The notes beneath the pieces are model-generated. The model was not told the DNA's origin and did not search any database. It worked only from the letters and a program-made list of their open reading frames with translations. From positions 496,001 to 560,000 of the forward strand of contig JAPQWV010000310.1 of NCBI GenBank assembly GCA_027422505.1: a stretch of DNA of 64,000 nucleotides. Direction: 5' to 3'. This DNA comes from Craterostigma plantagineum. Taxonomy: Eukaryota; Streptophyta; Magnoliopsida; Lamiales; Linderniaceae. This document shows positions 24,442-35,755 of this stretch, piece by piece (the first letter of the stretch is position 1; each line of letters starts with the position of its first letter). Both the position numbers and the translations under genes were made by a program.

Positions 24442-25514
24442 TGTAACGCCCGTGATTTTATACGGGATTTCGATATAATTAATTTTGGACAAGTTCGGTT
24501 TATGATATTGATGTTCGAGTGGATCGGAAATCGGGTGAGGAATTCGGCCCCAAACAATCGTTGATCCGAATGAGCCTCGGCCCAATTCAAAATGATCCAA
24601 TAAATAGCATCGACCAAACTAATATATGAGCCCAAGAAGCATTAGCCAAATAACAATAACAAGGGCCCAATATATTTTAAATGGGTAGGGGATATGTTAA
24701 GGTCCAAGAGTGGTTAGTTTGGCCCAAGTGAATTAAATAATAAGATCAAGACAAGCTTCCACAATTTATGGGACAATTCACGTGAGAGCCATACCTCCAC
24801 TTGATAACTTGCATAAAAATATCTTGCTTTGTCAAAGTATAAAACGTAATATAGGGAAGAGAAATAAAGGAAAAACTTCAATTGCAAACTCTCTAATAAA
24901 ACGTGAAGAGCATAAGAAAAATAAGGAAGAAATAAGGTGACGAGGGGTTTTGACAAGATCACTCCATATTTCAGCCTATCAATAAGTTCCAACGAGCTTG
25001 ATGGGTGGTAAGAATTCTATTCATAAGCTCGAGTATTTACTTATGCTTTATGTGGTATAATGGATTAATGAAGGATAGAACAAAATAGGTGATGGTCGAA
25101 GCAAAAGGAGTGGAGTTAGAATAGCTCAAATCAATTATCAGCTTGGAAATAAATCAAACGCGGCTTGGAGGATAGGTAGGTGGATTTCTTCACCTACAAC
25201 ACATAAATAGGTTCAAGGATTTCGAAATTTGGTGTTATGGCCGCTAAAATTTCGAGATAATGAACCTTGGTTTACATGACATTGATAGCTATTAAATAAT
25301 TTGTATTAAGTGAAATTTGTGGATGGATCGAACTGGTAGATGTCGACCTTGTTGTGGAATTTTGTGTTTAATATTATTTGTTATGTTTTGAACCCAATAT
25401 ATGGGTTTTGGAGTGGTTATGCATGTTGCATGCTTAGGAGATCATTCGGGGATATGATCAAGTTCGAGGGAATAGGTGAAATCGGACGATTCCGAATTGC
25501 TAGCGTGTTTTGTT

Positions 25515-25920
25515 GTATTTCGGGCGATTTGCTAGTAGTTTAACGTGAGTGTGTTTGGTGAAAAATCGGGCGAAACTTGAAATCGGGCAAATATTTAAGT
25601 GATGATATTATTTTAGGATGAATACCAAGTTATAGACACAATCGGGCGAATCGTAGTTAAGGTTTGGTGTTTGAATTTAATTGTTGAGTAGAAATCGGGC
25701 GACTTAGTTAAATACGTTTCGGGTGATTTTAGTGGAATCAAAAATCGGGCGATTTATGGTATATTGAATTGTAGAAGTTTTTATTTGTGTTTCGAGAGAT
25801 TTGCTAAGAATGATATCGCTTTCGGCCGATTGATAGAATCGACAAACGTTTTTACCAAAATCGGGCAAATGTCCATTTTTCTGAAAATCGGACGAATCCA
25901 ATGCGAAACGAGTTTTCGAG
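25515..25920 (+). repeat. ATCGGGCGA motif array in the solo LTR
   Basis: About ten copies of AATCGGGCGA or close variants (TCGGGCAA, TCGGACGA, TCGGCCGA) are spaced 20-50 bp apart in otherwise unremarkable A/T-rich DNA. Confidence 0.85.
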
Positions 25921-25929
25921 CGACAAACC

Positions 25930-26640
25930 TTTAGCGAATTGAAGACTTTGCGGGTCCGGCGAAGTTGGCGAACTCGGCCACTTCGCGAATCGAGCACCTC
26001 GCGAACTCAACGAGAGAGAGAGGATTTGCGAACTGGAGTTTTGCGGGCGCAAAACTTTGCGGGTCCAAGGCTGCGAACTGATATAGCGAATCCTCGAAGC
26101 CGCAAAGTGAAGAAGCCGCAAAACTGCTTTGCGAATTGAAGTTTACGGGCCCATGCACTTGCGAACTCGGGAAGTTGGCGAACTGAGGACGCTTTGCGGG
26201 CCGAACGAAGTTTGCGAATTGAAGGGCTTTGCGAACCCATTCTTTTTGCGAATCTCTTCAGCGAATCCACCCAAGCCGCAAAGTAAGGGGGCCGCAAAAC
26301 CTACTTTGCGAACTCGCCTACTTCACGGGCTGCGACAGTTTTGCGAACTCAAATAGCTCCAGCTCTTTGCGAATTCCATGCAACGAAACGGTTGGCGAAT
26401 CCAAAACTTCGCGGGTCCAACTTCGCAAACCTTCAGCAAGACACGGCTCTATTTTGCGAGTCCAAGCCTTTTTGCGAATTCATGGGGTTTTGCGGGTTGG
26501 AAAGGTTTGTGAACTCAGACCATTTCGCGGTATGCTACCAAATTGCGAACCCTAAGAGCTTTGAATTTTGCGAACTCGATTGGTGCCGTTTTGCGAACCA
26601 TTGCAAGCTGCGAATCTCAAGTCCGAGAGTTGACCAATTA
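25930..26640 (+). repeat. TTTGCGAA/TTTGCGGG motif array in the solo LTR
   Basis: More than 35 copies of a GCGAA(C/T) or GCGGG word, usually preceded by TTT, TTG or CTT, follow each other every 15-25 bp. Fillers are non-repetitive. Several minus-strand matches (GCCGCAAA) are mixed in. It abuts the ATCGGGCGA array. Overlapping frames rich in Arg, Ala and Asn are by-products. Confidence 0.88.
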
Positions 26641-27559
26641 GACAATTTGACTTAGGCTTAACTTTAGTTGGGCTTAGCCAAAGATTGGCCCAATTCCCTT
26701 AGTTAGTTCATAAATTATTACGAGGATGTGCTATAATCTAGATTAAGCCCAACTCTATACTTGAGAAATTAGCCTGGACTCGAAGCTAGCGATTTATAGT
26801 CTAGCGAAATTAATGAAGTTAGACAGTTTCGTTCGACCTAATTAATTTACGAGGGCGTAATACTAATACGATAATACTTATGTTTAAAGGTCGTACGTTA
26901 GGAGCGAACGGGGAGAAACTAATTACGCTTAGACGACAGGTAAGTAGAAATCCAACTACGACACATAACTTGTTTGAATGTAATTGCTTTATGCGACCAC
27001 GTGCTTCGGTGATTTCATGTTTACGTGATTTAATTGATATGTCTTCATGTGAACGTGTCTGAAGTTTTTAATTGGATGACTATGTGCTTCGAGGCTTACC
27101 TGAATTGTGTTTACTTGATATTACGTGACTATGTCCCTCGATGATTACAAGAATTTCGTGGACCAATTGTATATGCTGTCTCTTGGTAATTTCGTCTGGC
27201 ATTTGTTGCATTTTCATACTCATGTGCATACACGATCATATGTGGGAGGGTCGTAGGAGTCAACTATGCACATGTATGGTGTATCGCTTGAAAGCGATTG
27301 ATACATTGCCGATATGGGCGTGTGTTGTCGACTCGCAGTTGAGTCAAGGGTTGTCCACTATGCTACCAGGGCGGCGTTTAGCGTCGTCGTACTATTATGT
27401 AAATATGTATAGGACACATTCGAAATAACATTGGGCGGTAAAGGCATAGATAGCCTCCCAAATGTGGACTGTACCGGGGTTGCCTCCCAATTGGCGGACA
27501 CATTGGGCCAAAAAGGCAATATGGACCTTCCAAATGTGTACTGCATTGGGCTGAAAAGG

Positions 27560-27837
27560 GGCCGTATACATATATTATTATTATGTATATAATGAAATAT
27601 ATTAGGGCGAAGACCCGTCGGCGAAAGGGCCGTATACATATATTATTATTATTATGTATATAATGAAATATATTAGGGCGAAGACCCGTTGGCGAAAGGG
27701 CCGTATACATATATTATTATTATGTATATAATGAAATATATTAGGGCGAAGACCCGTTGGCGAAAGGGCCGTATACATATACTACTATTATTGTAAATAT
27801 AATGAAATATATTAGGGCGATGCCCGTTGGCAATGAG
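27560..27837 (+). repeat. About 70-bp minisatellite, four units
   Basis: Four direct units begin GGCCGTATACATATA and continue with (TTA)n, a GTATATAATGAAATATATTAG block and GGCGAAGACCCG. The TTA count varies and the fourth unit is diverged. Confidence 0.9.
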
Positions 27838-28104
27838 GCCGTATGGATGTACTTATGATATGATTGGGCAATGCCCGTGGCGGTAGGGTGGAACCCTGGT
27901 GTAGGCAACCTCAGCGTGGGCTACCAGCGTGAGCGACCGCCGACAGTCGGGGACGGCCGGGTACATATGGCAACCTAGGGGAACGATGTGCATCCTAGGT
28001 ATGGCCATCCGGCGTGGACCGCTGTCTATTTGTCCCTAGTGGACGTGAGCTCTTTGTGGTGCATAGTGAGATTAGCCGAGGGCCCTGAGTGATGTTAGTA
28101 TGAG

Positions 28105-28205
28105 TATGATGAGCATCGGCGCGGATTGCCTTTGCGAAATGTTATGAGCATCGGCGTAGATCGCCCTTGCAAAATGTTATAGGTTTCGGCGTGGATTGCC
28201 GTTGT
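28105..28205 (+). repeat. About 40-bp direct repeat, three units
   Basis: Three diverged units share (A/T)TCGGCG.(A/G)GAT(T/C)GCC.TTG and an AAATGTTAT connector. It lies near the 3' end of the solo LTR. Confidence 0.7.
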
Positions 28206-28689
28206 GGGAAAGGGACACGTGCATACATGCATGATTTCTGCTTACTGAGCCTCGGTGGCTCATTCTTTTATGTTATGTGTTGTAGGTACTTCTGATCACG
28301 GTACGTGATCGCCTAGCCGGCAAGGCCTATCTCTTGAAGCTTCCGAGCGTCTTTTGGGGGTGGACGTGTGTGTATGGATGACGACCTGTGAGGCCGGGCG
28401 CATAGGAGCTTTTGTTGTGCCATCGCAACCGTCCTGAGTAATTATGAACTAGGATTAGGTGTAATTAGGACTCGAAGAAATTATTCTGTCGCGTAGTTAT
28501 ATTCTTTTGACATGTACAGGAAACGAACTACTTATGAAAAAGGAAAAAAAAATTTCTACCGTATTTTGTATCTTCTAAGTTATAGTACCATTAGACGCTT
28601 AGAGTTACGCTAGAAATGGTAGCGATGGCTAGGGTCGCTACAGAAACACTATGCCTATTTGTAGTTTTGATTTCGTGCGCTCGATTTTA

Positions 28690-29170
28690 GTTTTGAAGAT
28701 TCAAATATTAGGGTTCATCCTTCTGTTCGTTCGATTTTGCATTCGCTCGATTTGATTCGTCGACTTCTTATTGCAGTTTTTAAATTCCTAATTTCAATCG
28801 CCCGATTCCGTTTCTCTGAGAGTGTTTTGACTTTCAAATTAATTTCTCAATCGCGACTCACCCGATTGACGAATTGCTGATTGGTTGCTCAATTTTGAAT
28901 CCCAATCGCTCGATTCTTTTTCTGGAATCGCCTGATTGAACGGATCGCCCGATTCTGTCTCTTTGATTGAATTGCAATTGCAATCGCCCGATTGATTGAA
29001 TCGCCCGATTAGTTTAACCAAATTTTACTCACGATTCGATCGATTCTAAGACTTTCATCGAATTTAGAAATGTTTCCAAATTTTTCGATCAGCCGATTCC
29101 ATCTCTTGTCTTAATACCTCAATTCGCCCGATTCTGACCCTTAGTAAAATTTTGTACTTCAATTGAGATC
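28690..29170 (+). repeat. AATCGCCCGATT motif array (copy A)
   Basis: About 14 copies of TCGCCCGATT or variants (TCGCTCGA, CACCCGATT, TCAGCCGATT), several as the full palindrome-like AATCGCCCGATT. It is the reverse complement of the word amplified at 25515-25920. It lies in a stretch, 28643-29475, with no recognisable gene, upstream of the retroelement accessory region. Confidence 0.85.
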
Positions 29171-29475
29171 ACCCGATTTCAATTCCAAATTAAATTATTG
29201 GTTAAGTCAAATGACATGAAATCAATCACAATCGTGCGAAATTTGCTTAATTGCTACACAATTCTAAACACTTTCGCCGAGACTTAAATATTTTTGTTTT
29301 GCAATCCTTTCATTTACTTAATAATTTCAACACATGACATCCTTTCAAGTGATCGAGTGCGACGAACTTATCAGCAAACAAATCATTTGATATTTTGATA
29401 CAGATCTTTCAATATGGTGAAAGAGATTGACGAGATTTTCACTACTAAAGACTGGCCACAAAGACTACCAATAAC

Positions 29476-32208
29476 GTGCAGTTAGATTTTGACAGCAAAT
29501 CCTGCCCAGACCCTATAATCATCAAAATCCTACTAATCCATCCCTTAAAGACTTCCTTAAATATAACCGACCGTGTCCCAGAAGTCTACGTACAACAAGT
29601 TTGGGCCACTCTTCAAACAACAGCCAAAGCAACCCGGCTCTTAGCCAAAATTGACAACACCATTGTTGTTCTGACCCCAACAGTCTCCCAACCTCGATTC
29701 ACTAACGACACACATCCCACTAACGATGACCTCATAAGCGGCTTCCTCTTCATGGGACACAAACCAAATGCCCAAAACACCATTCATCTCCCCGAATTCT
29801 GCGCTAAAGACACACCTCAACCCTGGCGGATGCTGTTCTTCATAGTCAACAAGTGCTTATCTCCTAAGCACACTGGGTCAGACCGCTGCAACCGCCAGGG
29901 ACAAGCCAACCCCACCAGCCAAGTTTAGGTCTAGGACAAGCTGCATCCCCCATGCGCAAACAGAAGAGAAAATCAAAAGGGGATGACGACAGTAGCAATC
30001 AGGAACGACGCACGAAACAGAAACACGACCGCCGTCCTTCGTCTTTCAATCCACAAATAACCCGGACCGAGCCCGTAGGTGCAGGGGATGGCTTTGTCTT
30101 CCCCCGAGTAGAAGTCGCGACCACTGGTCCAATCGCGCAAACTACCCCCCCCCCCCCCCCCCCAGGCCACTCAATCGTCTCTCAGAAGATGATTGTTTCA
30201 CCTTCACACGAGGAACCACATCAGCCATCACCACCTCGCTCGGAGGAGTTCGATGTTGTATTACGTAGTCCTCAGCCTCAGACTGCACCTTCTTTGACCA
30301 CGAAAAGTCTAGTGTCCTCACAACCTCTATTTTTCCCATTTACTAGGACACAAACACCTTCTATTAGACCTCTAGATCTTAGTGATTTGGACACGCTCCA
30401 CAACGTCTCTGTACTAGAAGCTAGTATGGAACAGAGTGGAAGACCCAAAGTAGTCAACATCGCAGCTACTAACTTGGGCAACGATCTACGTTCGTCTCAG
30501 CATCGATGCCAACGATGAGCCTAAGTGGCCTCAGTTTTACAAGTCCTATGCAAACAGGCGGCACATCAGCCATCATAATGTTGCGATGACGGAACGTCTT
30601 CGTGACTCCGCCTCGTTATTTTCCCCGTTTGTTACAGTGGCTACTCTAAATGCTCGACTTGAAGAGTTCGCGAAAGGCCTTGAATATTCTATGATGATCC
30701 GAGTATACGAGGCACTTGGGACTTCGACTCGCGACAAAGGCAAAGCCCCCATCACCGAAGAAGAACGTCCTCGGCCTGACCCGTCCGCTGATCCAGACGG
30801 AGGCCCATGGAACGTTCCAGTAAGGGAACTCATTAGTGTCATGATGGCCAAACTTCGCGCGGCATTCAAAACTCATCAAATATGAAGCGGAGGTCCTTCG
30901 ACGGCCCGAGGTTCCGTTCACCTGCCGAGGCGAGGCCGGGGCTTCCAATCAACCACGTGACGACCCAGGAGATGAGGATTATCCCGAGGGAAGACACAAG
31001 ACACAGGGCCTCAGCCTCAACAGTCGCTGCCAACCATCACCAAACAACAACTCGAACCAAAACACCTACACAAACCAAAAAATCCACCCGAACCACTACC
31101 AAACAACCCAACAGGCTTCCTCATCACGAAGAGAAGCCTCCTCACCAGCCATGAGCCTCTCAATGCCTAGTCCAACAAGTCTAAGAAGCTCCTCCAATCC
31201 TCCATCCTCACCTACTCTATTCGTTCAGACGAGTGAACCAACCCTAATCACTTTAGAATCCGCACACAGCGTAGAAAACTTTACTTCAACGATGACTCCT
31301 TAACAAAGCTGATGGATCCAGCCATGGCCAGGGGCTTAATGGAGAATGCCAGATACTTCCTAATGAAGGCAAACGAGCCTGGCCCTTATCGACGATGATG
31401 AACTCGAGCTTCTCAAACACGCCGTCGTTGATGAGGATTGCCCCATCGAACCCTCCATCGAAGTCGAAGATAGGAGAAGAACAGAAGCTGCCATGTGAGA
31501 ATGACAAAGTGATTGCTTCATATCAAGAAGAGATACGAAGGAGAATCTGGAGGAAGGAAGATAGGATCAAGAAGTTAGACTAGCTCGAACTCAGAGGCCT
31601 AACTCATCGCTCGAGACCAACCACCGTTCGGTACCTGCTCTCTCCATCAAGGGTCTATGCTCAGAGGAAAAGGAGCTGATGTTGATACTCTTCGAAGAGA
31701 ATAGATGGAAAGAGCCAGAATCAGCGCAGTCCTGTGAGGACGACGAGCTCGCTTGATTTCTATGAATTTCCTATCTAAAAGTGCAGCGAGAAGATGGAAC
31801 GATCGAAGAACTGACCGGAGGCGATCTCTCATACATCAGGGCGAAGACATTGATCAGATGCTGGGAAGCTACAAGTTCCTTGGAACACTTCAGAATCCAA
31901 ACCTCAAGGTGGGATATGTCGCTCTTAAGCGATTCATGATGCGCCAAGTCAAATTCAATGCAACTCACGACCTCCAAATGGCGGTAGAAAGCAACATGAA
32001 GAGGGTAAATCTCACGAAGCCATCCTTCGATGTCTCAGACCCATGTTTTTGTGAAGGCCACATAATCAATGAAGACGACGATCCATCAGTGGTCTACATC
32101 AACTACAAGGGAGAAAATAGGCCAATGAAAACATCAGAGATTACCAAATTTTGCGATGGGACTCTACTGATCATTCAAAGCACTTCAGAAGGATTCTGGA
32201 GCAACTAA
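29476..32208 (+). pseudogene. Broken retroelement accessory (env-like?) coding region, copy A
   Basis: Three blocks look genuine. 29476-29928 contains VPEVYVQQVWATL and PQPWRMLFFIVNKCL. 29952-30518 is basic then Pro/Ser-rich, crossing a run of 19 C. 31753-32208 contains QMAVESNMKRVNLTKP and EITKFCDGTLLIIQ. A possible fourth is 30586-30885 (ARLEEFAKGLEYS). They lie in different frames with stops between. From memory, such blocks accompany some plant Ty1/copia polyproteins and are variously annotated as gag-like, env-like or plant transposon domains; I do not assign a role. No reverse transcriptase or integrase is attached. First and last blocks are the most reliable. Confidence 0.55.
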
Positions 32209-32395
32209 GGTTCAAAGAAGCAGAAGTCTAGGAGAAATACGAATCAACATCATCTCAGACCGAATATCTTTTCGAAGAATGCTACGATAATACGAGCTCA
32301 GACTTGGACTTGGGAAATCGATCCATGCGCTGGTGAAACCCAAGCAAAAGAAGACACAAAGGACGCCAATGCAAACAGGATGCTTAGGGGAAGAT

Positions 32396-32675
32396 CGTTA
32401 GGAATTTATTGTAGCATCCTTTAATAATTGTAATTTGGGTTAATATGTTGTTATTTAATGGGTTGTTGTAGTTTGGGGAGACTAATGATATTTTGTAGAA
32501 GTTTGGAACTGGACTTTAATATCCCAATTACTTGTGGTATATCAAAAGATTTATCAAGTTAGCCACCTCGTAAGTTTTCTCTCCAAGAACACACACTACA
32601 TGCACTAGAAGGTGGAAACCGTCTTAGTATTTTTGTCTATCTTTTGATCCTTATTTGATAGTTTAAGAGCCAACA
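32396..32675 (+). mobile_element. Possible short LTR of the accessory-ORF element (copy A)
   Basis: A purine tract, TTAGGGGAAGAT, is followed by CGTTAGGAATT, and 280 bp later the sequence closes with GAGCCAACA. This resembles a polypurine tract and a TGTTAGG..CCAACA LTR with its first T mutated. No 5' partner was found. The remaining sequence to 32940 holds nothing I recognise. Confidence 0.3.
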
Positions 32676-32948
32676 GTCGTTGTCCGGTAGACCGATCCAG
32701 ATTTGGTTCCTTTGGTACCTCGCACCATCACTGTTGTGAGAGATTGAATTTCTGCCAAACTTCAATAAATTAGACTGTAGAATATTGTAGCAAACTTCGA
32801 TGATCCACGATTTACTCTAGTAGTTTGCGTGAACCTTTTACCAAAATGGACATTGACGGAGTTGACTTCAAAGTCTTGACTTGTCACTGGTTTGCTCGGC
32901 CCAAATTACTATTGCATGGATCAGCAAGTGAAATGCGGTCTTGATAAC

Positions 32949-33213
32949 TAGAGCTGTCAATTTAACGGGGCGGGCCGGGCCATCCCGTCACCCGCCAAAG
33001 CCCGCATATTGGCTGGGCGGTGCGGGGCGGGCTGGTCGTAAAATTACATATAAACATGTTAATATTATGACAGTTGTTCGACATAATCAATGAATCATTA
33101 ATTGAATTATCTAATTCATTTGATATTTATTTTCATATAATACATATTATATAATATATATACATAATTAAATAAATTCGCGGCGTAGCCCGTGAGCCCA
33201 ATTGACTGCTCTA
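32949..33213 (+). mobile_element. hAT-type MITE with perfect 8-bp target duplication (copy A)
   Basis: TTGATAAC flanks both sides (32941-32948, 33214-33221). The ends are TAGAGCTGTCAATT and its inverted partner AATTGACTGCTCTA with one mismatch. The termini are rich in CGGGC; the centre is A/T-rich. Length 265 bp, with no coding capacity. It interrupts sequence related to the copia LTR. Confidence 0.92.
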
Positions 33214-33221
33214 TTGATAAC

Positions 33222-34392
33222 GAGTTGTGATTACTCGTCACAGACCGATGAGTAAGAATTCACAGTCTTAAAAGATATGTATCCTATGTGATTGGGGACT
33301 AGGATTTACGAAATCCATTGCCAAAGTATGCAACTAACTCATGTAGCGACATTTAGGTGATTTGGTAATTCGCCAAGTCACGATTTTATCATAGAGTCGA
33401 GTTAGGGAATTTGACATACACGATGGCTCTCACCAGATCGGGACACATGTGAAGGGTTTATACGTAAGACAATAATCTATAGATACTTCAATGAATTTTC
33501 AGAGATAAATCCATTCCCGAATTGGGATCGGCCCGGTACTAGGCTAGGTGAATACCGGACTCTTGGATTCCTCCCTTGCCAATTGAGTCGAACCTAGAGA
33601 GTCGGGCTTAAAAGTGATCATCAAGGTTGTATCAAAACTGGAGAAAAAATACAGTTGGGCTAGGCCTTGGGCCGTTATGTTAAGAAGTTGGGCCTAAAGT
33701 TTGACTTTGTTTAAAAGCTAAATTCAAGACGTAAGAATGGGCTAAGTGCATGAAATGGGCCAAGGGGTAGATATAGAATTTTTACCTTGGAATCATATTA
33801 CATGATTTTATGTTTTAATATGAAATCATATTACCTGAAATTAGTTAATAAGGCAAGTCATCTGAAAAATTGAATTTAAACGTGATTCGGTTAGATACAA
33901 AGGTGGCAAAAATATCTCAATGCTTGGACATGGTCTTGGACGAAATTTATGAGTCGTAGGGCTCAAGATTTTGTCATCCCCCTCTATATAAGAGAGGGCC
34001 TTCCTCGATTTTTAAGGTGTGACACGAGACGAACAATCATACTAAATTCGCACTCGAGATTTTACGGTAAAACTCGATGCCTGCGACGTGACACTTTGAG
34101 CCTACACAACTCGAAGGACTTTATTCTAATGGATGACGTTTCTCTATCCATCCTCTAGGAGGAGTGCGATCTGATACACCGAGAGGTAGGCAAGACGATC
34201 TAATGCAAAGAAACACCGTAGGCGAGCGGAGAAAAAGACTCGGAGCTGTCATAAGGGTAACACGCTTTGGGCTCGACCCGCTTATGTGTTATGTGCGTTG
34301 TTATATTCACATTTCTAGTCTGAGCTAATGAGGGCAAACAGGATCACCGGAAAATTTTTATTCTGCACCTGTACAAACGAGCTATCCCAACA
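33222..34392 (+). mobile_element. Copia LTR relic related to 5718-8117 (copy A)
   Basis: Similarity to the copia LTR is clearest at 33400-33620: GGCTCTCACC, CGGTACTAGGCTAGGTGAATACCGG, GGATTCCTCCC and CCTAGAGAGTCG occur in the same order as at 6480-6710. It closes TATCCCAACA at 34392. No primer site follows and the 5' end is missing. The 69-codon frame at 33949-34158 starts by its TATA box and is not a gene. Confidence 0.78.
33985..33991 (+). promoter_or_regulatory. TATA box of the copia LTR relic (copy A)
   Basis: TATATAA in the context CCCTCTATATAAGAGAGG matches a strong plant TATA box and lies about 400 bp before the LTR end, where an LTR promoter is expected. The identical site in copy B is 52944-52950. 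Activity is not shown. Confidence 0.6.
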
Positions 34393-34768
34393 GCTGTCGC
34401 CCGCCGCCGCCCACCGCCGCTTTCCTTTGCCCGCTGTCACTTGCCTTCATGTCTGGCTAATTAAGGGGTAAGAGGACAGGGTCAGATTTCTACACATTGA
34501 TTTGCGTATGATCCGTGATTGTATATGAAAATTAATATCATTATTTCCAATTTAAGCAATGTCATTGTATGATAATCTATGTTTGTGTACGGAACATTGG
34601 AGCCTCTTTAATAATCAGTGTAAGTGTGTATGATTGTCTATGATGTGTCAAATTTAGTAGGATTATATATGAAATTCCAAATCTGATTCATGAATTAGTA
34701 GCTTTCGTTATGCTTTCGATGTGCATATACAAAAGCAACATTTGTGATATTATGTCGCCAGTTTCAAG
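34393..34768 (+). other. Non-coding stretch before the hAT relic (copy A)
   Basis: It begins with a C-rich CGCCCGCCGCCGCCC tract and becomes A/T-rich. No gene or named repeat is recognised. It may be the untranslated region of the hAT relic. Confidence 0.4.
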
Positions 34769-35133
34769 ATGACAACCTCAAATGCGGCTTCTCGGAGTGT
34801 TTCGTAGCCGTCCAATGTTCCATCAATTCTTAAACGGAACTCAAAAGGCGTAGGATGGGATTATGGATTGATAGTTGATGCCAAGAACATGGACAAAGTT
34901 CAATGCATCAATTGTTGAATTTGTACTATCATTACAAAGGTCCTCTCATGCAATTCAAACTGAGGTGTTAGATTGGCATGATTGATTGCGTGGATGCCTT
35001 ATTTCTAGTGATGATATTCTACAAAACAAAATCCTGTTGGGTGAACTTCCTATCTACAAAGAGAAAAGCTCAATTTTAGGAAGGTCTAATCTAGCAATCA
35101 AATGCCTCTCGAGCAACGACAACGTTGGTCCAG
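34769..35133 (+). pseudogene. hAT transposase relic (copy A)
   Basis: From ATG at 34769 the frame has a stop after 12 codons and then reads a BED-finger-like N-terminus (VGWDYGLIVDAKN, then VQCINC), with another stop at the next position. From 34980 a segment with ELPIYKEKSSILGRSNLAIK resembles the C-terminal region of plant hAT transposases, ending near a GT donor at 35134. The catalytic middle is missing, so this is an internally deleted, dead copy. Family assignment is from remembered motifs. Confidence 0.6.
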
Positions 35134-35755
35134 GTAAATTCTTATACATTAATTTTGTTGTTTCTATATCAAATTGTTTATGTAGTGATGGTGTCATGTT
35201 GTTTTACTATATTTATGTGACATGGTGATCAACTTTCGGTACATAACTACAAATCTTCGATGTTTGGCCATGATAATTCTCTATGAAAGAAATTGTAGCA
35301 ACTTCGAAAGGGTTAGTGTACTTGTCACAAATAATAATGTAATTTATGCGTTGATACTTTTTAATACTATATTCTTATAACTTGATTTGTAGTTCTTACA
35401 AAGAAAAGGAATAAGGTAAGTTTATATTCAGATTTGATCAAATAAAGTAAAACTTCAAATAGAATATGTCGCCAATGCAGGTACAGAACCCCCACTTACC
35501 ACTTAGAAAAAAATGAAATTTAGTTATTTTAATTTTAAATTTTAAATTTACTAAAAAAAAGGTTTATTAATTATGGTTTTTATTAATTGAATGAGAATTT
35601 TGTAATGTAAAAATCCGTGTATTCGACGATTTAATCTAACGATCACAAAAATTATTTTTATTTTATTTTGTTTTTGCTTTATGGTATATCAGCTAGACTA
35701 TCTTTGAACCGAACGGGATCAATCTGTTTACAGCTTGATAACTAGTTCGATAGGT
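35134..35755. other. A/T-rich non-coding stretch (copy A)
   Basis: Low-complexity A/T-rich DNA with short T and A runs. I see no gene or named repeat. In copy B the A run near 35553 is three bases shorter. Confidence 0.5.

Larger units (their letters stand above)
24442..28642 (+). mobile_element. Solo LTR of a gypsy element related to that at 11915-21598 (4.2 kb)
   Basis: It starts TGTAACGCCCGTG and ends GGGTCGCTACA, the same termini as the complete gypsy element allowing a few changes. GAAAC is at 24437-24441 and 28643-28647. No internal coding sequence, primer site or second LTR is attached, so it is a solo LTR or an equivalent recombination product. It contains two CpG-motif arrays and two minisatellites listed separately. 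Confidence 0.87.

Noticed and set aside
26007..26655. Several overlapping frames of 65-108 codons on both strands
   Set aside because: Overlapping open frames on both strands come from the GCGAA motif array, which lacks stop codons by composition.
30882..31154. 90-codon Thr/Lys-rich frame (also 49839-50111)
   Set aside because: Low-complexity composition and overlap with the previous frame; not supportable as a separate gene.
33949..34158. 69-codon frame near the TATA box (also 52908-53117)
   Set aside because: It overlaps the TATA box of an LTR relic and lacks any family similarity.
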